Position numbers and translations under genes: made by a program. A stretch of DNA of 64,000 bases. Origin: Pinus tabuliformis (Eukaryota > Streptophyta > Pinopsida > Pinales > Pinaceae). This document shows positions 12,239-22,010 of the stretch, piece after piece. A model generated the notes under the pieces. That model had not been told where the DNA came from, did not search any database, and was given only the letters and a program-made list of their open reading frames with translations. The stretch's first letter is position 1. The number at the start of each line of letters is the position of its first letter. The stretch lies in assembly GCA_031772625.1 (NCBI GenBank), contig CM062818.1:210049742-210113741 (forward strand). Reading direction: 5' to 3'.

Positions 12239-12407
12239 CAAGACTTAGCCATTTCCTTTTACAATTTCCTTATCCATAATAAAACGATGAACACCCACAC
12301 TAGGATGTCTTGCCCAACATTCAACTTGGAATACGTGTCCCTTAATCGTGGTCTTATTTTGTCTTTATTAACTTTTATTAGATGAATTTTTCACCAGGGT
12401 TGTTAAA
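12239..12407 (-). repeat. Surviving outer end of the 5' LTR of element B1
   Basis: About 168 bases matching the terminal part of the left LTR (7300-7445), including ACACCCACACTAGGATGTCT. It ends TGTTAAA, one change from the TGTTACA terminus. It is followed at once by AAGAA, which proves it is the true outer boundary. Confidence 0.88.
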
Positions 12408-12412
12408 AAGAA
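12408..12412. repeat. Right target-site duplication of element B1 (AAGAA)
   Basis: Identical to 5430-5434 on the other side of the element. See the left duplication. Confidence 0.85.
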
Positions 12413-13439
12413 TGAATATAATATCCGAGTGCTTAGGAAGCTTGGGAAATGAGAAAATATTTGTGAAAGTGAACACCAAACTTAAATTGGGTAAATGGGT
12501 AGAAGGGAAATGGTTTCATTTCACTTTTATCATCTTCTAGACACTTGTAAAATCACCCTTAAGCCCAAATTTGTCGTTGCATGAGTAGGTGAAAACCAAA
12601 AAACAAATATTGGGAAGATGTTATATTAAGATGGATTATAAAAGAAGTGGCTTACCCATCACTGGGCTAGCTATCTGACGATGAAATTGTTTATGGAAAC
12701 TATTATTGTTGATGCACTTGTGTTATGATAATGGTGATTTGGACAAAACCGTGTTTGTGCCAACTAGGTCTTTGTGGATAAAGGGGATGAGAGTACACCT
12801 ACAACATGAAAATGTATTAAAACTAAAAATTCATGGTTCCTTGTATTATTTGATTGGGACCAAATTGTATGATTTTTCAACTATTATGGTTTTGATCACC
12901 AACTGAAGTTGGTAGTGAGATCCTTGTAGAGAAATATGCCACTATTGTTATGGTTGTGATCACGAGATAAAGGTGGTGGTAATATCATTGCTTGAAAATG
13001 TAGGGAGAATTACTATCAAGGTTTATATGTTTAGTTGAAGGTGGTATTAATACCATATATGCCATATCCTATGGGATTTAGAGGTGCTACAAGTTCAAGT
13101 GCTTTTCTACCATACCTCAACTAAATTGTTGTAAGCCTCATAAATTTAACCTTGAGCACTTTTGGGTTGGATCCTTGAGAATTGTTGTGAATTATGATTT
13201 TATTCCATTATTGAGCTTAACCCATGATTACAAGGAAATACCTCTTAAGATGGTTGGTTTGCTTGGGTCAAAAATTGACCTTGGTATACTTTTTCCTTTT
13301 GTTTAATGAACACTAGTTTGTTAGATTGTTAGATCTTCTTGGAAATTTCTTGTGGGTACTCAAGTGAAATTGACTTAGCCGTGGGATATTGCAAGTTACG
13401 TATTTCATGTATTTGGATTTTAATTGTGCATTACTGTTT
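12413..13439. other. Old non-coding DNA right of element B1
   Basis: This continues the sequence interrupted at 5434. It contains degenerate internal repeats (phrases such as GTGAGATCC and TAGAGA with ACCAACTGA) but no open frame of note and no gene I recognise. It may be the rest of an ancient LTR. Confidence 0.5.
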
Positions 13440-13649
13440 ACTTACATTATGTTGTAATTTAATGTTCTCTATGGATCTCGGGCATGCCCCTTATTTCATG
13501 TATATTGCTTAGATTTTATGCATATGCATGAATGATTAGAGATATTGCATGCTTAATGTATATATAGTATTGCATATATAATTCTCTATGGATCTAGAGC
13601 ATACCCCTTATTTCATGTATTGATTACAATTTATGCATGTGCGTGAGTA

Positions 13650-13651
<2 letters not shown>

Positions 13652-13730
<79 letters not shown>

Positions 13731-13758
13731 ATCTATTGCGTGCCCCCCCCCCCCCCCC
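13652..13758. repeat. (AT)n microsatellite followed by a 16-base C homopolymer
   Basis: Alternating AT occupies about 13652-13728 and an uninterrupted run of 16 C follows at 13743-13758. Both are prone to length error in sequencing and assembly. Confidence 0.95.
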
Positions 13759-13905
13759 TATCCAGATATTGCATGCTTAATGTATATATAGTATTGTATA
13801 TATAATTCTCTATGGATCTAGAGCATACCCCTTATTTCATGTATTGATTACAATTTATGCATGTGCATGAGTGATTATATATAGATATATTATATATATT
13901 GGGTG

Positions 13906-13940
13906 CCCCCCTCCCACCCCACCCCCCCTCCCGCCTCCCC
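13906..13940 (-). repeat. C-rich tract (G-quadruplex potential on the minus strand)
   Basis: C runs of 3 to 7 separated by single T, A, G or TG-like spacers. The minus strand therefore has more than four G-runs of at least three within 35 bases. Confidence 0.8.
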
Positions 13941-14351
13941 TTTTAAAAATTACAACTCTATATATTCCATATGAGAAACATATTTATATTGTCAAGATGG
14001 CATGTCCCTTATTTCATATATCTATTAGATTTCATGAAGTGTGTGTGAATGATTCCATAGATTGTATGCTTAATGTATGTGTATGTTTGTGTGTGTGTGT
14101 AATTGAAAAAACAAATCCCGGAATATAAATTTTATCGAAATATTATAATAGCTAACTTAGCTTGGTATGTATGGGTAAATAATATTGTTATTGTATTTGA
14201 CCAATTGATGGTATTAATTTTGCTTTGTGTATGACTATTATTCTATTTGGCCCTTGGGACACCCTTGTTGAGTATGATGCCTAACCAATTGAGGGTATTC
14301 ACGAAGGGGTAAAGTCATAATAAGATCCATGTAGAGAGGTTCCAATATTGG

Positions 14352-14469
14352 AGTAATAAATACATGAAATAAGGGGCATGCCCTATTAACGATATATGTA
14401 TGTTTCTCATATGGAACATATAGCGTTGTACCTATAAAAAACGAGGGGGGAGGGGACATTCCCTAGATC

Positions 14470-14540
<71 letters not shown>

Positions 14541-14652
14541 AGGGAATGCCCCCCTCCCCCCTTTTTTTACAGGTACAACACTATATATTCCATACGAGAA
14601 ACATACATATATTGTCAATAGGGCATGCCCTTTATTTCATGTATATATTAGA
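14352..14652. repeat. Long imperfect inverted repeat with an (AT)n centre
   Basis: The left arm 14352-14468 and right arm 14538-14652 are reverse complements with few mismatches (for example GGGCATGCCCTATT on the left against AATAGGGCATGCCC on the right, and ATTCCCTAGAT against ATCTAGGGAAT). The spacer 14472-14538 is pure alternating AT. The whole could fold into a hairpin or cruciform of roughly 115-bp arms. Confidence 0.85.
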
Positions 14653-14985
14653 TTTTATGCATGTTCGTAAATGATTTCACAGATTGCATTCTTAGTGTGT
14701 GATTTCTGTGTGTGATTGAAAAAAAGAAATTCCTGGAGTATAAATTTTATGGAAGCATTATAATAACTCCCTTAGCTTGGTATGTGTGGGTATATAAGAT
14801 TGTGATTGTATTTGACCAACTCATGGTATTAATGTTGCTTTGTGTATGTACATTATTATATTTGGCCCTTGGGACAGCCTCGTTGAGTATGATTCCTAAC
14901 CAATTGAGGCTATTCATGAAGGGATAAATTCATAATAAGATCCATCTAGAGAGGTGCCACTATTTGGGTATCTTGCTCGACCAAC

Positions 14986-17250
14986 TAAGGGATATGCTTT
15001 AGGGGATTGAGTGGTAGTAAGATATTTGCACATCATTTCCCTATAGGATATGGGAGTGTTGAAAGTATAAAAGGCTCTCCACCATGTTATGGTTGATCAA
15101 TTAGAAGTACGATACTTGATTTGGTTTATTGGTTAGAGTTGGATTATGATCCTTGATTTGGTCTACGAGTGTATGTGAGTAAACTTGTTGATTGCCTGGT
15201 AATTTATCCTCCACCCTTATTGAGATTCAACCATACTCAGTAAAAAACACCTATATTGATGTGGCTACATTAGATGGGTGGAAATATTCCCTAGGACATG
15301 AACCCCCCCGAGTTGATAGCATGTGGTCATATGCTAGTCTAGACTAGTGACTAGACATTGGTAACACATAGGACTACAAGGACTTGTTTGGTTTTCCACT
15401 ATTATAATTTCATCACTTGCACATGTCATCTAATGTCCAACTAGGATTCATTATTGAGCTTTATTAGTATGACCATTGTTTTGAAACTCCTAAATGAGAA
15501 TTGTATTAGTTCCTTGTAACTAAAGAAAAAATTAAAATATAGAAGGCGTGAGCATAGAAAATTAACACCCTCTAGTGTAGAATGTTTGTTACAACTACAA
15601 TGTGCAATAATTTTACTCTCTTTGGATCTAATATCATTTTGTAATATCTCTACTAAACATGAGTAGGTTGGGTTGTCATTTGGTCAAAAAATCACATCAC
15701 TTAGAAAATAAATTTATAAAGAATATTACTTTTGGTTATAAATATTTCATAATGACAACACGTAAATTAGTAGAAAATGTTTAGTAACCCTTTACCTATT
15801 TGAAATTCAAAAATTAATGATGAGCAACAAATTAGTGTAGAAAAACCTCTAACTTCAATACCCCGAGTTGGGAGAATTAAATTCTAATTCCAATACCTCC
15901 AAGACTTTCACATGATAATGGATGGTTTTTGAGACATCACCCATCACATGAATCCTCTAACTCAAACAAACTTAATTATGGAGTTTTTTTTCCCCATAAT
16001 TAATCCCACTTAACTTGTTCCTCCAATTTCAAAACTTAACAAATAAATTGTGTTATATGCCCTATTTATTTAGGGTACAATCTAATTAATAGATGAAATA
16101 TTTTTTGGCTCAAATATGATAATACAATTTTGAGCAAGATTGTGATTTCTTGTTTAAAATGCACTTTTGAATGTATAAATGGATCCAACACCCTAAAAAC
16201 CCTTAATGCACTAAATTTTGTATATTAAATAACTTAAACTTATGATTCTTTACAATCTCTACTAGATTTTGGGAAAAATTGACTAAAAATATGCTTGAAA
16301 AAGGGTCATTTCACTATTAGTTAAACTATGTGGTTATTTAATATTACCTTCACCTTTTATTTTAAATAATTGTAAACTACCCAAATCATTATGTGTAACC
16401 TGAAATTATGTATACCAACTTAGATCCATCTTAGCTGTATTTGTTCCCTTCCAGTGCGTGGTAGATCTCGAGAAAAGATGGATCTATGGTGGTTTAAATT
16501 TTCCCTTTAAATAGGCTACATTCCACATGAATACCATGGGTCAATAACATGAGTTAATAGCATTACTGAATACTATGGGCCATTTCTATTTTTAATATTA
16601 TTTTATTTTTATAGAGTTATTTTTATTTTTATTCTTATATTTTTATTTTATTTTAACCAAGTTAAAATATTTAGTTTATTTTACATTAATTTTTTAGATT
16701 AATTTTTTTTTGCTTTTATGTAATTTGACTTAGTCAAAATTTTAAAAATTACATTACAATATCTCTACGGTATTGAGTTGGAAAAGGCCTCTAAACACAA
16801 TAAAATAAATCATTAAACTTAAACTCAAATCTTATGAAAATTAATTAATATCACCAAAATTATTATTATTATTTGAAGTATTCAAATAATACTCGTTATA
16901 CAAAGTAATTAGATTCCAAAAACAGATAAAAGAAAATGATTTTTTTTAATCGGTCATTGATGCATTAAATAACCCTTGAAACACCCTCATGATTGTTGAG
17001 GGCTACGAGGGGGTCTAAGGCTAGACCACTTATGCCCCACTTACAACATATGCGTTTAGAACTTGACAAAAAATACTAATATTTTGAATACCAACGTGTT
17101 TATTAAGATTCATATTTATAAATACGAAGTTTGGAGATTGAAATCATGAGACCGTGGCGGAAGATTTATTAATTCCCCCCAGTATTCTATTCTTTTGGAC
17201 CGACTTCGTGCAATATATGTAGAATCGAGTCCGGAATATATAACACTTTT
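14986..17250. other. AT-rich intergenic DNA, no gene seen
   Basis: About 2.3 kb with dense stops in all frames, short A/T tracts and no transposon protein motif, repeat pair or RNA gene that I can support. It separates the repeat cluster from the promoter of the gene at 17.3 kb. Confidence 0.6.
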
Positions 17251-17303
17251 TCCCAAGGTGTTAGGTTACTTGTGAACCACGGGCCCCTAACGTTTAAATA
17301 TCT

Positions 17304-17333
17304 AAACCCTAATCATCCAACGCGCTATATAAT
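17304..17333 (+). promoter_or_regulatory. Candidate core promoter: telo-box and TATA box
   Basis: AAACCCTAA at 17304-17312 is a plant telo-box, common upstream of genes expressed in dividing cells. TATATAAT at 17326-17333 is a good TATA box about 150 bases before the ATG at 17482. A start site some 25-30 bases after the TATA box would place transcription inside the first leader repeat. Confidence 0.55.
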
Positions 17334-17454
17334 CTGCAATTCGTTCGATTGTGTATCCTCTTCATATACCACTCTGCAATTGGTTCGATTGTGTATCCTC
17401 TTCATATACCACTCTGCAATTCGTTCGATTGTGTATTTCTCTTCATATACCACT
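17334..17454 (+). repeat. Three tandem 40-bp copies in the 5' leader
   Basis: Copies start at 17334, 17374 and 17414. Each begins CTGCAATT(C/G)GTTCGATTG and ends CTTCATATACCACT. Copies 1 and 2 differ at one base; copy 3 has a one-base insertion. They lie between the TATA box and the start codon, so they would be transcribed leader or proximal promoter. Confidence 0.92.
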
Positions 17455-17481
17455 GGATAGATCTTGTAAAACAAAGCGAAA

Positions 17482-18153
17482 ATGAAGCGTCGTTATCCCT
17501 GGCACGGCTTTAACAATGACAACCACAGGCATCGAGCTGCCAAAGAGATAAGGGAGCCCACACCTAAACGTGGGCGCCCATTCAAACCTAGAAATAGTAG
17601 TCAGGGAACCGAAGGGCGGATCTGGCGATTTCCAGATAACCAGAACATGCAGAGGTGGCCTCCGTTATATGACACACAAAACAATCGGTTTCCACCACCA
17701 GCTGCTCCTCAAGGACGTAGAAATGGACGTCAAGGAACCCTAGATGGACGGATCTGGCGATTTCCAGATAACCAGAACATGCAGAGGCGGCCTCCTTTAC
17801 ACGAAACACAAAACAATCGGTTTCCACCACCAGCTGCTCCTCAAGGACGTAGAAATGGACGTCAAGGAACCCTAGATGGACGGATCTGGCCATTTCCAGA
17901 TAACCAGAACATGCAGAGGCGGTCTCCTTTATACGAAACACAAAACAATAGGTTTCCACCACCAGCTGCTCCTCAAGGACGTAGAAATGGACGTCAAGGA
18001 ACCCTAGATGGACGGATCCGGAGATTTCCAGATAACCAGAACATGCAGAGACGGCCTCCTTTATACGAAACACAAAACGATAGGTTTCCACCACCAGCCG
18101 CTCCTCAAGGACGTAGAAAAGGACGTCAAGGAACCCTAGATGGACGGATCTAG
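17482..18153 (+). CDS. AT-hook protein with 44-residue Arg/Pro-rich tandem repeats (function unknown)
   Basis: I do not recognise a named family. The start ATG at 17482 lies in GCGAAAATGAAG, downstream of the TATA box and leader repeats, with no earlier in-frame ATG nearby. The N-terminus is basic. Residues 28-35 read PKRGRPFK, a good AT-hook (RGRP core) that would bind the minor groove of AT-rich DNA. From residue 46 a 44-residue unit repeats: it starts RIWRFPDNQNMQRR, passes through RFPPPAAPQGRR and ends RQGTLDG. Four units are complete. The frame ends at TAG (18151-18153) where units 1 and 2 have TGG, so the protein stops at the start of unit 5. There is no signal peptide or membrane segment, and a nuclear location is likely from the composition. 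It is unlike the surrounding transposons in base composition. It may be a truncated pseudogene (see 18154-18491). Confidence 0.68.
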   Translation: MKRRYPWHGFNNDNHRHRAAKEIREPTPKRGRPFKPRNSSQGTEGRIWRFPDNQNMQRWPPLYDTQNNRFPPPAAPQGRRNGRQGTLDGRIWRFPDNQNMQRRPPLHETQNNRFPPPAAPQGRRNGRQGTLDGRIWPFPDNQNMQRRSPLYETQNNRFPPPAAPQGRRNGRQGTLDGRIRRFPDNQNMQRRPPLYETQNDRFPPPAAPQGRRKGRQGTLDGRI

Positions 18154-18236
18154 CTATTTCCAGATAACCAGAACATGCAGAGGCAGCTTCCTTTATACGA
18201 AACACAAAACAATCGGTTTCCACCACCAGCTGCTCC
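17617..18236 (+). repeat. 132-bp coding minisatellite, 4.7 copies
   Basis: Copies start at 17617, 17749, 17881, 18013 and 18145, exactly 132 bases apart, so the reading frame is kept. The fifth is partial, ending after the CCACCACCAGCTGCTCC segment. Differences are mostly single bases and include amino-acid changes (Trp to Arg in unit 4, Arg to Pro in unit 3), suggesting recent amplification. Confidence 0.97.
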
Positions 18237-18491
18237 AAACCCACGACATCCTTCCGCACAGGAAATCAACCTGAAAATCAGGTGGACAATGGTGACCCGG
18301 ACGGCAGTATAGTCCGTGAGTTTGAACAACGAAATTCCACGTTGAAAGTACAGATCTCTGCAACGGAGAAAATACTTGGAGGATTAGTCCACCGTTTAGA
18401 TCAGGTAGAACAGCGGCATAATTACTGTATTCTGGGGAATGAAGAGGTACAGGAGAATCTGGTTTGTTTGGAGAGAGTATTGGACATGTAG
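18154..18491 (+). pseudogene. Displaced C-terminus of the AT-hook repeat protein (coiled coil)
   Basis: After the TAG at 18151, repeat unit 5 continues in the original frame to about 18236. The sequence then makes sense only in another frame, running to TAG at 18489-18491. That tail reads as real protein: a polar, acidic stretch (NQPENQVDNGDPDGS), then a heptad-like helix (LKVQISATEKILGGLVHRL, then VEQRH), ending in VCLERVLDM. Loss of one base near 18237 would explain the frame change. Two lesions in the last repeat suggest that this copy is disabled, or that a short form is made. Splicing across the region or assembly error are alternatives. Confidence 0.6.
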
Positions 18492-18608
18492 ATGGTTGAG
18501 TCCTTTGGTGGTGGCCATTCTCAGATCACTGTGCTGTAAGAGTTACAGGGAATTCAATGTTTTATAATTTTTTATTGTATAATTTGGAATTTGTTCTTAT
18601 TGAGTGGA

Positions 18609-18712
18609 TGTGGTGAGAAGGTAATTGTTTTGCTGTAGGTTAAGTATTAACTTGGTCAATTGTGGTGAGAAGGTAATTGTTTTCTCGTAGGTTAAGTATT
18701 AATTTGAGGAAA
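18609..18712. repeat. 52-bp tandem duplication downstream of the repeat gene
   Basis: Copies at 18609-18660 and 18661-18712 share TGTGGTGAGAAGGTAATTGT and GTAGGTTAAGTATTAA. They lie about 120 bases past the coiled-coil stop, in the probable 3' flank. Confidence 0.9.
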
Positions 18713-19930
18713 TTTGAGGATGATGGGAGATGTGATATTTTTGGATTTTATTTATACGGGTATAAAATTAAATAATAATGTTCACTTGTAAAGTGTTTGT
18801 ATTAAGGAGTGCTCTTGAGATAATGATATTTTTAAAATTAAGTATAAAGGAGAAAGTGACAATTTAGATGTAAATGAAATTTTAAGATTTATTTATATAA
18901 AAATTTATTGGATAAAGTGTTTTTGTTTTAAAAATTTACATAATAATAATAAAAAAATTTAAATAATGATATTTTCAAAATTCTGTAAATTGGGTTTAAA
19001 GATGAATGTTACACTTCACCTGTAAACTAAACTTTAAGATTTAATAATGCAAACACTTATTGGATATAGCTTTCTTATTTTAAGGATTCACAAAATGATA
19101 AAATTTGTTTTGATCAACTCCTTGATTATGGAATGCTTACAATGTTATAAATAAACTTTAAATTTACTTATTAATTTAGTCATAGCATATATATACTCTT
19201 TCAAATTTTCATAAAGAAAAATATAAACTTTTTAATTTGTGTAACCATAACTTTATTATAAGCATATTACATATATAATGTATTGTACTTTTCAGATTTT
19301 TATTTTTCTTTATTAATAATTTGATTCATGAGATGTTTGTAGTTTTTTTTCCCACAAAGCCAAATCCTAATTTTCATTAATACTTTGAAAATTACATATT
19401 GTAGATGCTTAAAGAAGCATAATGTTGTAAAATGTGGTGGTCACTTTCAGATGTTCTTGTACAAAAAATCTCATAGGGTACTCTAGTTATAATTACATAA
19501 TTACAAGTCAACTATAGATATATACATATAAAATGTATTGGATGCAAAAGTTTGTCAGTAGCTCAAAAAACTCATGAAATCAGGGTTGTCCATCCTTTGA
19601 TCAATGTATGAGCTGTGGCAGATAGTATTCTGGTCCCTAAATCAACCATAGACCCTAGGCTAGATCTCTGCCTCTTTGGATAATTGGTGGGAAATCTGAT
19701 TAGAGTTCTCTCTAGGTGTGATGACAAAAGATAGAATCAAAATGAGATTTCAAAAGTAACGCATCATCATGTATATTCCTTAGCGTGTGCACCTAACAAA
19801 TAGATCTATTGTTGAACCATTTTATGATGATCTTAGAGTCCCCAAATATTTACATATGCCTACCCTCTTTTAATGCAAATGATTTTGTTCATAAACTTTA
19901 ACATTTTTTAAAAAAATATTCTTAGTTTCA

Positions 19931-19975
<45 letters not shown>

Positions 19976-20490
19976 TATAAACCTACCATATTTTGAATTT
20001 ATAATAAAACTTTAAAAAATTTAGTTGAATGAAATTGAGAAAGGAAAATAAAAATATATGTAGTATTCATATATAACTTTATTTATTTATATATTATTTT
20101 ATTTTATTTTATAATTTACAAAATATTCATTATATTAAAATAAAGAATATTTAACATAAAATATCTATATTAATATATATATATATATATATGAGAATGA
20201 ATTGTGGTGACTTTGGTCACTTTACTGAGATAAAATTATTTAACTCTTTATTTTATAATATTAATTTTTTATAGAATTTTATATAAATGATTGTTACTTC
20301 TAGAAGTTTTATATTAATTTATATTATGATATGTTATTCACTTTAATCTATATTTACTAGTTTATATTATAATATATTATTTAGCATAAATTATTTTTAT
20401 TTCTATTATTCATTTAAAATAAATTAAATGTTTCTTTAAGTTCAATAGAGTGGTGTAATATGGTTGTAATAATTTTGTAAAATTGTATAA
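18713..20490. other. AT-rich intergenic DNA with (AT)n tracts
   Basis: No gene seen. Alternating TA runs occur at about 19935-19970 and again near 20175-20192. The rest is A/T-rich with short repeats of TTTATTTATAT type. Confidence 0.6.
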
Positions 20491-20960
20491 GAATTTTATT
20501 GCCAAATATTAGTAAGAAAAATAAATTATAATAAAGGAGTTACTATTTTTATTGAAATTGAAATTGATAAATTGGATGATTTTTTGGAAGATACATGTTC
20601 TGTTGGATTGAATCCCTTTGGTATATTAGCTATCTCTCCTTATGACGATGATATTGTTCTTATTATGAAGAGCCCCTATGACCCCAATAAGCAACTAAAG
20701 TTTGCAGCTATGAAAATTCATAAAAGAAATTATGATAATTAAATCCAAAATGATCACCTATGATACTTTCATAAGTGACAACAATAGCTTTGAGGAAGTT
20801 CCTTCATATAAATATATTGCAATCCATATTCATCATAAGCTCAATTAGAATTATAGTGTTAAGAAAATGATAAATGATTTGTAAAAAACTTATTATGGGC
20901 TTTTGATGACCCTCAATATTACAACAAGGATGTTAGAACTCATTAGGGCTCAATTTTAAT
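20491..20960 (+). pseudogene. LINE (non-LTR retrotransposon) reverse transcriptase relic
   Basis: From 20491 to the TAA at 20740-20742 one frame stays open for 83 codons in very AT-rich DNA. It reads LEDTCSVGLNPFGILAISP, then YDDDIVLIMKSPYDPNKQLK, which fits the LINE RT palm box (YADDIVLL-type) with Asp in place of Ala. After a frameshift, 20753-20850 continues with YDTFISDNNSFEEVPSYKY and then IHIHHKLN, the following thumb-side segment of plant LINE RTs. No ATG, endonuclease or poly(A) tail is visible, so only the C-terminal half of RT remains. The family match is from memory of LINE RT motifs. Confidence 0.68.
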
Positions 20961-21755
20961 CATCAACCACGGCTATGTACAAAATTACTAGGGGTTTGCA
21001 TTGTAGTATTTTCTGCAGAGATGCCCTCATCTTCCTAGAGTGACTCCATTCGGTGTAGATGAAAGAAGGCAATGAAACAACCTCAAATGAGTAAATATTT
21101 ATGTAAGTCATCAGTCCTAAGTTGCAGAATGTAAATATCAATATGAAAAGTTATCTATTTTTGCTGGAAAGTAAATGACATAAATAATTTTATTCTACTT
21201 GCAAAAATGTCAAACACACATAAGAAAATGATAACAAAGAAAATCTAATCTATCTTGATGGAAATGAAATGAAAGGGAATTATATTCTACTTTGTAGGGA
21301 AGGAAAGTCCATGATTACCCTTACAAGAAAAAAATCACACTTTGATTAAAGTAAATTACATGAAAGGAAATCTAGACTAATTGCATAAATCAACATTCAA
21401 GAATCATGAAATGCATAAATGAAATGGTGACCTAAAGTAGCCGGATAAATTTTGTTATTAAGTTGAATTTTTTTAGACTTTAATCTAATTGGAATCATCT
21501 CAAAACACCTTCATTGACACATGCTAAATTTCAACATAAATTTACTACTAAAAACCAAAAATTTTAGAATAGTGAACTTGCAAACTAATCTAAGTAATCT
21601 AATGATGAAAATGAATTTACTAATTTATGCTAGTGTTTCATCACTTTATTGATAGTCTCATATTGGTGGAACCAAATCATCCCTAAGCATATGAGGAACC
21701 TCCTTCCACTCCCCCCATGATTTTGTGGGCCTTTTGAAATCTTGGGTTAAAAAAA
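20961..21755. other. AT-rich DNA after the LINE relic, no gene seen
   Basis: May include further decayed LINE 3' sequence, but I could not align any motif. No repeat pair stands out. Confidence 0.45.
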
Positions 21756-21780
21756 TTCAAAAAACCTTGCAGTAGCTATT

Positions 21781-21977
21781 TTTGAATAATCTCTTTTATG
21801 GTGGCAGTGTTTTGAATAATCTTTTTTATGGCAGCAGTGTTTGAATAATATCTTTTATGGTGCAAATGGATTCAACATATTCACCCAAAACCTTGAAGTT
21901 TGGTAGCAGTGTTTGAATAATCTTTTTTATGGTGCAAATGGATTCAACATATTCACCCAAAACCTTGAAGTTTGATA
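21781..21977. repeat. Nested tandem repeat, ~29-bp and 72-bp units
   Basis: The phrase TTGAATAATCTCTTTTATGG recurs four times. The last two are parts of a 72-bp unit (21834-21905 and 21906-21977) that also includes GCAAATGGATTCAACATATT and ACCTTGAAGTTTG. This is growth of a repeat by stepwise duplication. Confidence 0.9.
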
Positions 21978-22010
21978 GTATGTGTTTAGTCTACTCCATT
22001 ATCTTCACTT

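Larger units (their letters stand above)
5435..12407 (-). mobile_element. Ty3/gypsy chromodomain element B, copy B1 (internally deleted)
   Basis: A minus-strand LTR retrotransposon. Left to right it has a full 3' LTR (5435-7445), chromodomain/integrase, RNase H, RT, protease, zinc-knuckle gag, and then a direct jump at about 12238 into the outermost ~170 bases of the 5' LTR. The gag leader, primer site and most of the 5' LTR are missing compared with copy B3 (55258 to beyond 64000). Matching AAGAA duplications show that both outer ends are original, so the loss was an internal deletion. Confidence 0.9.
13440..14985. repeat. Cluster of diverged direct and inverted repeats around (AT)n and C-tracts
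   Basis: A module containing GGGCATGCCCCTTATTTCATGT, then ATTTTATGCATG, then AGATTGCATGCTTAATGT is repeated about five times. Two larger direct copies are clear: ~13540-13640 with 13765-13880 (offset about 222), and ~13963-14350 with 14588-14975 (offset about 624). A further copy is inverted at 14352-14468. Each module is preceded by an AT run and a C-rich tract. No coding signal was seen. Confidence 0.8.

Noticed and set aside
13871..14128. Open frame through the C-rich tract and GT repeats
   Set aside because: Low-complexity translation (proline and valine runs) from repeats; no start context or homologue in the sister repeat copy.
13440..14985. CRISPR-like alternation of repeats and spacers
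   Set aside because: The repeats are long, diverged and of unequal spacing, and the window is plant nuclear DNA.
17588..18259. A 223-codon open frame on the minus strand across the repeat gene
   Set aside because: It mirrors the 132-bp repeats of the plus-strand gene. The plus strand has the TATA box, AT-hook, good start and sensible composition; the minus frame has no promoter or known motif.
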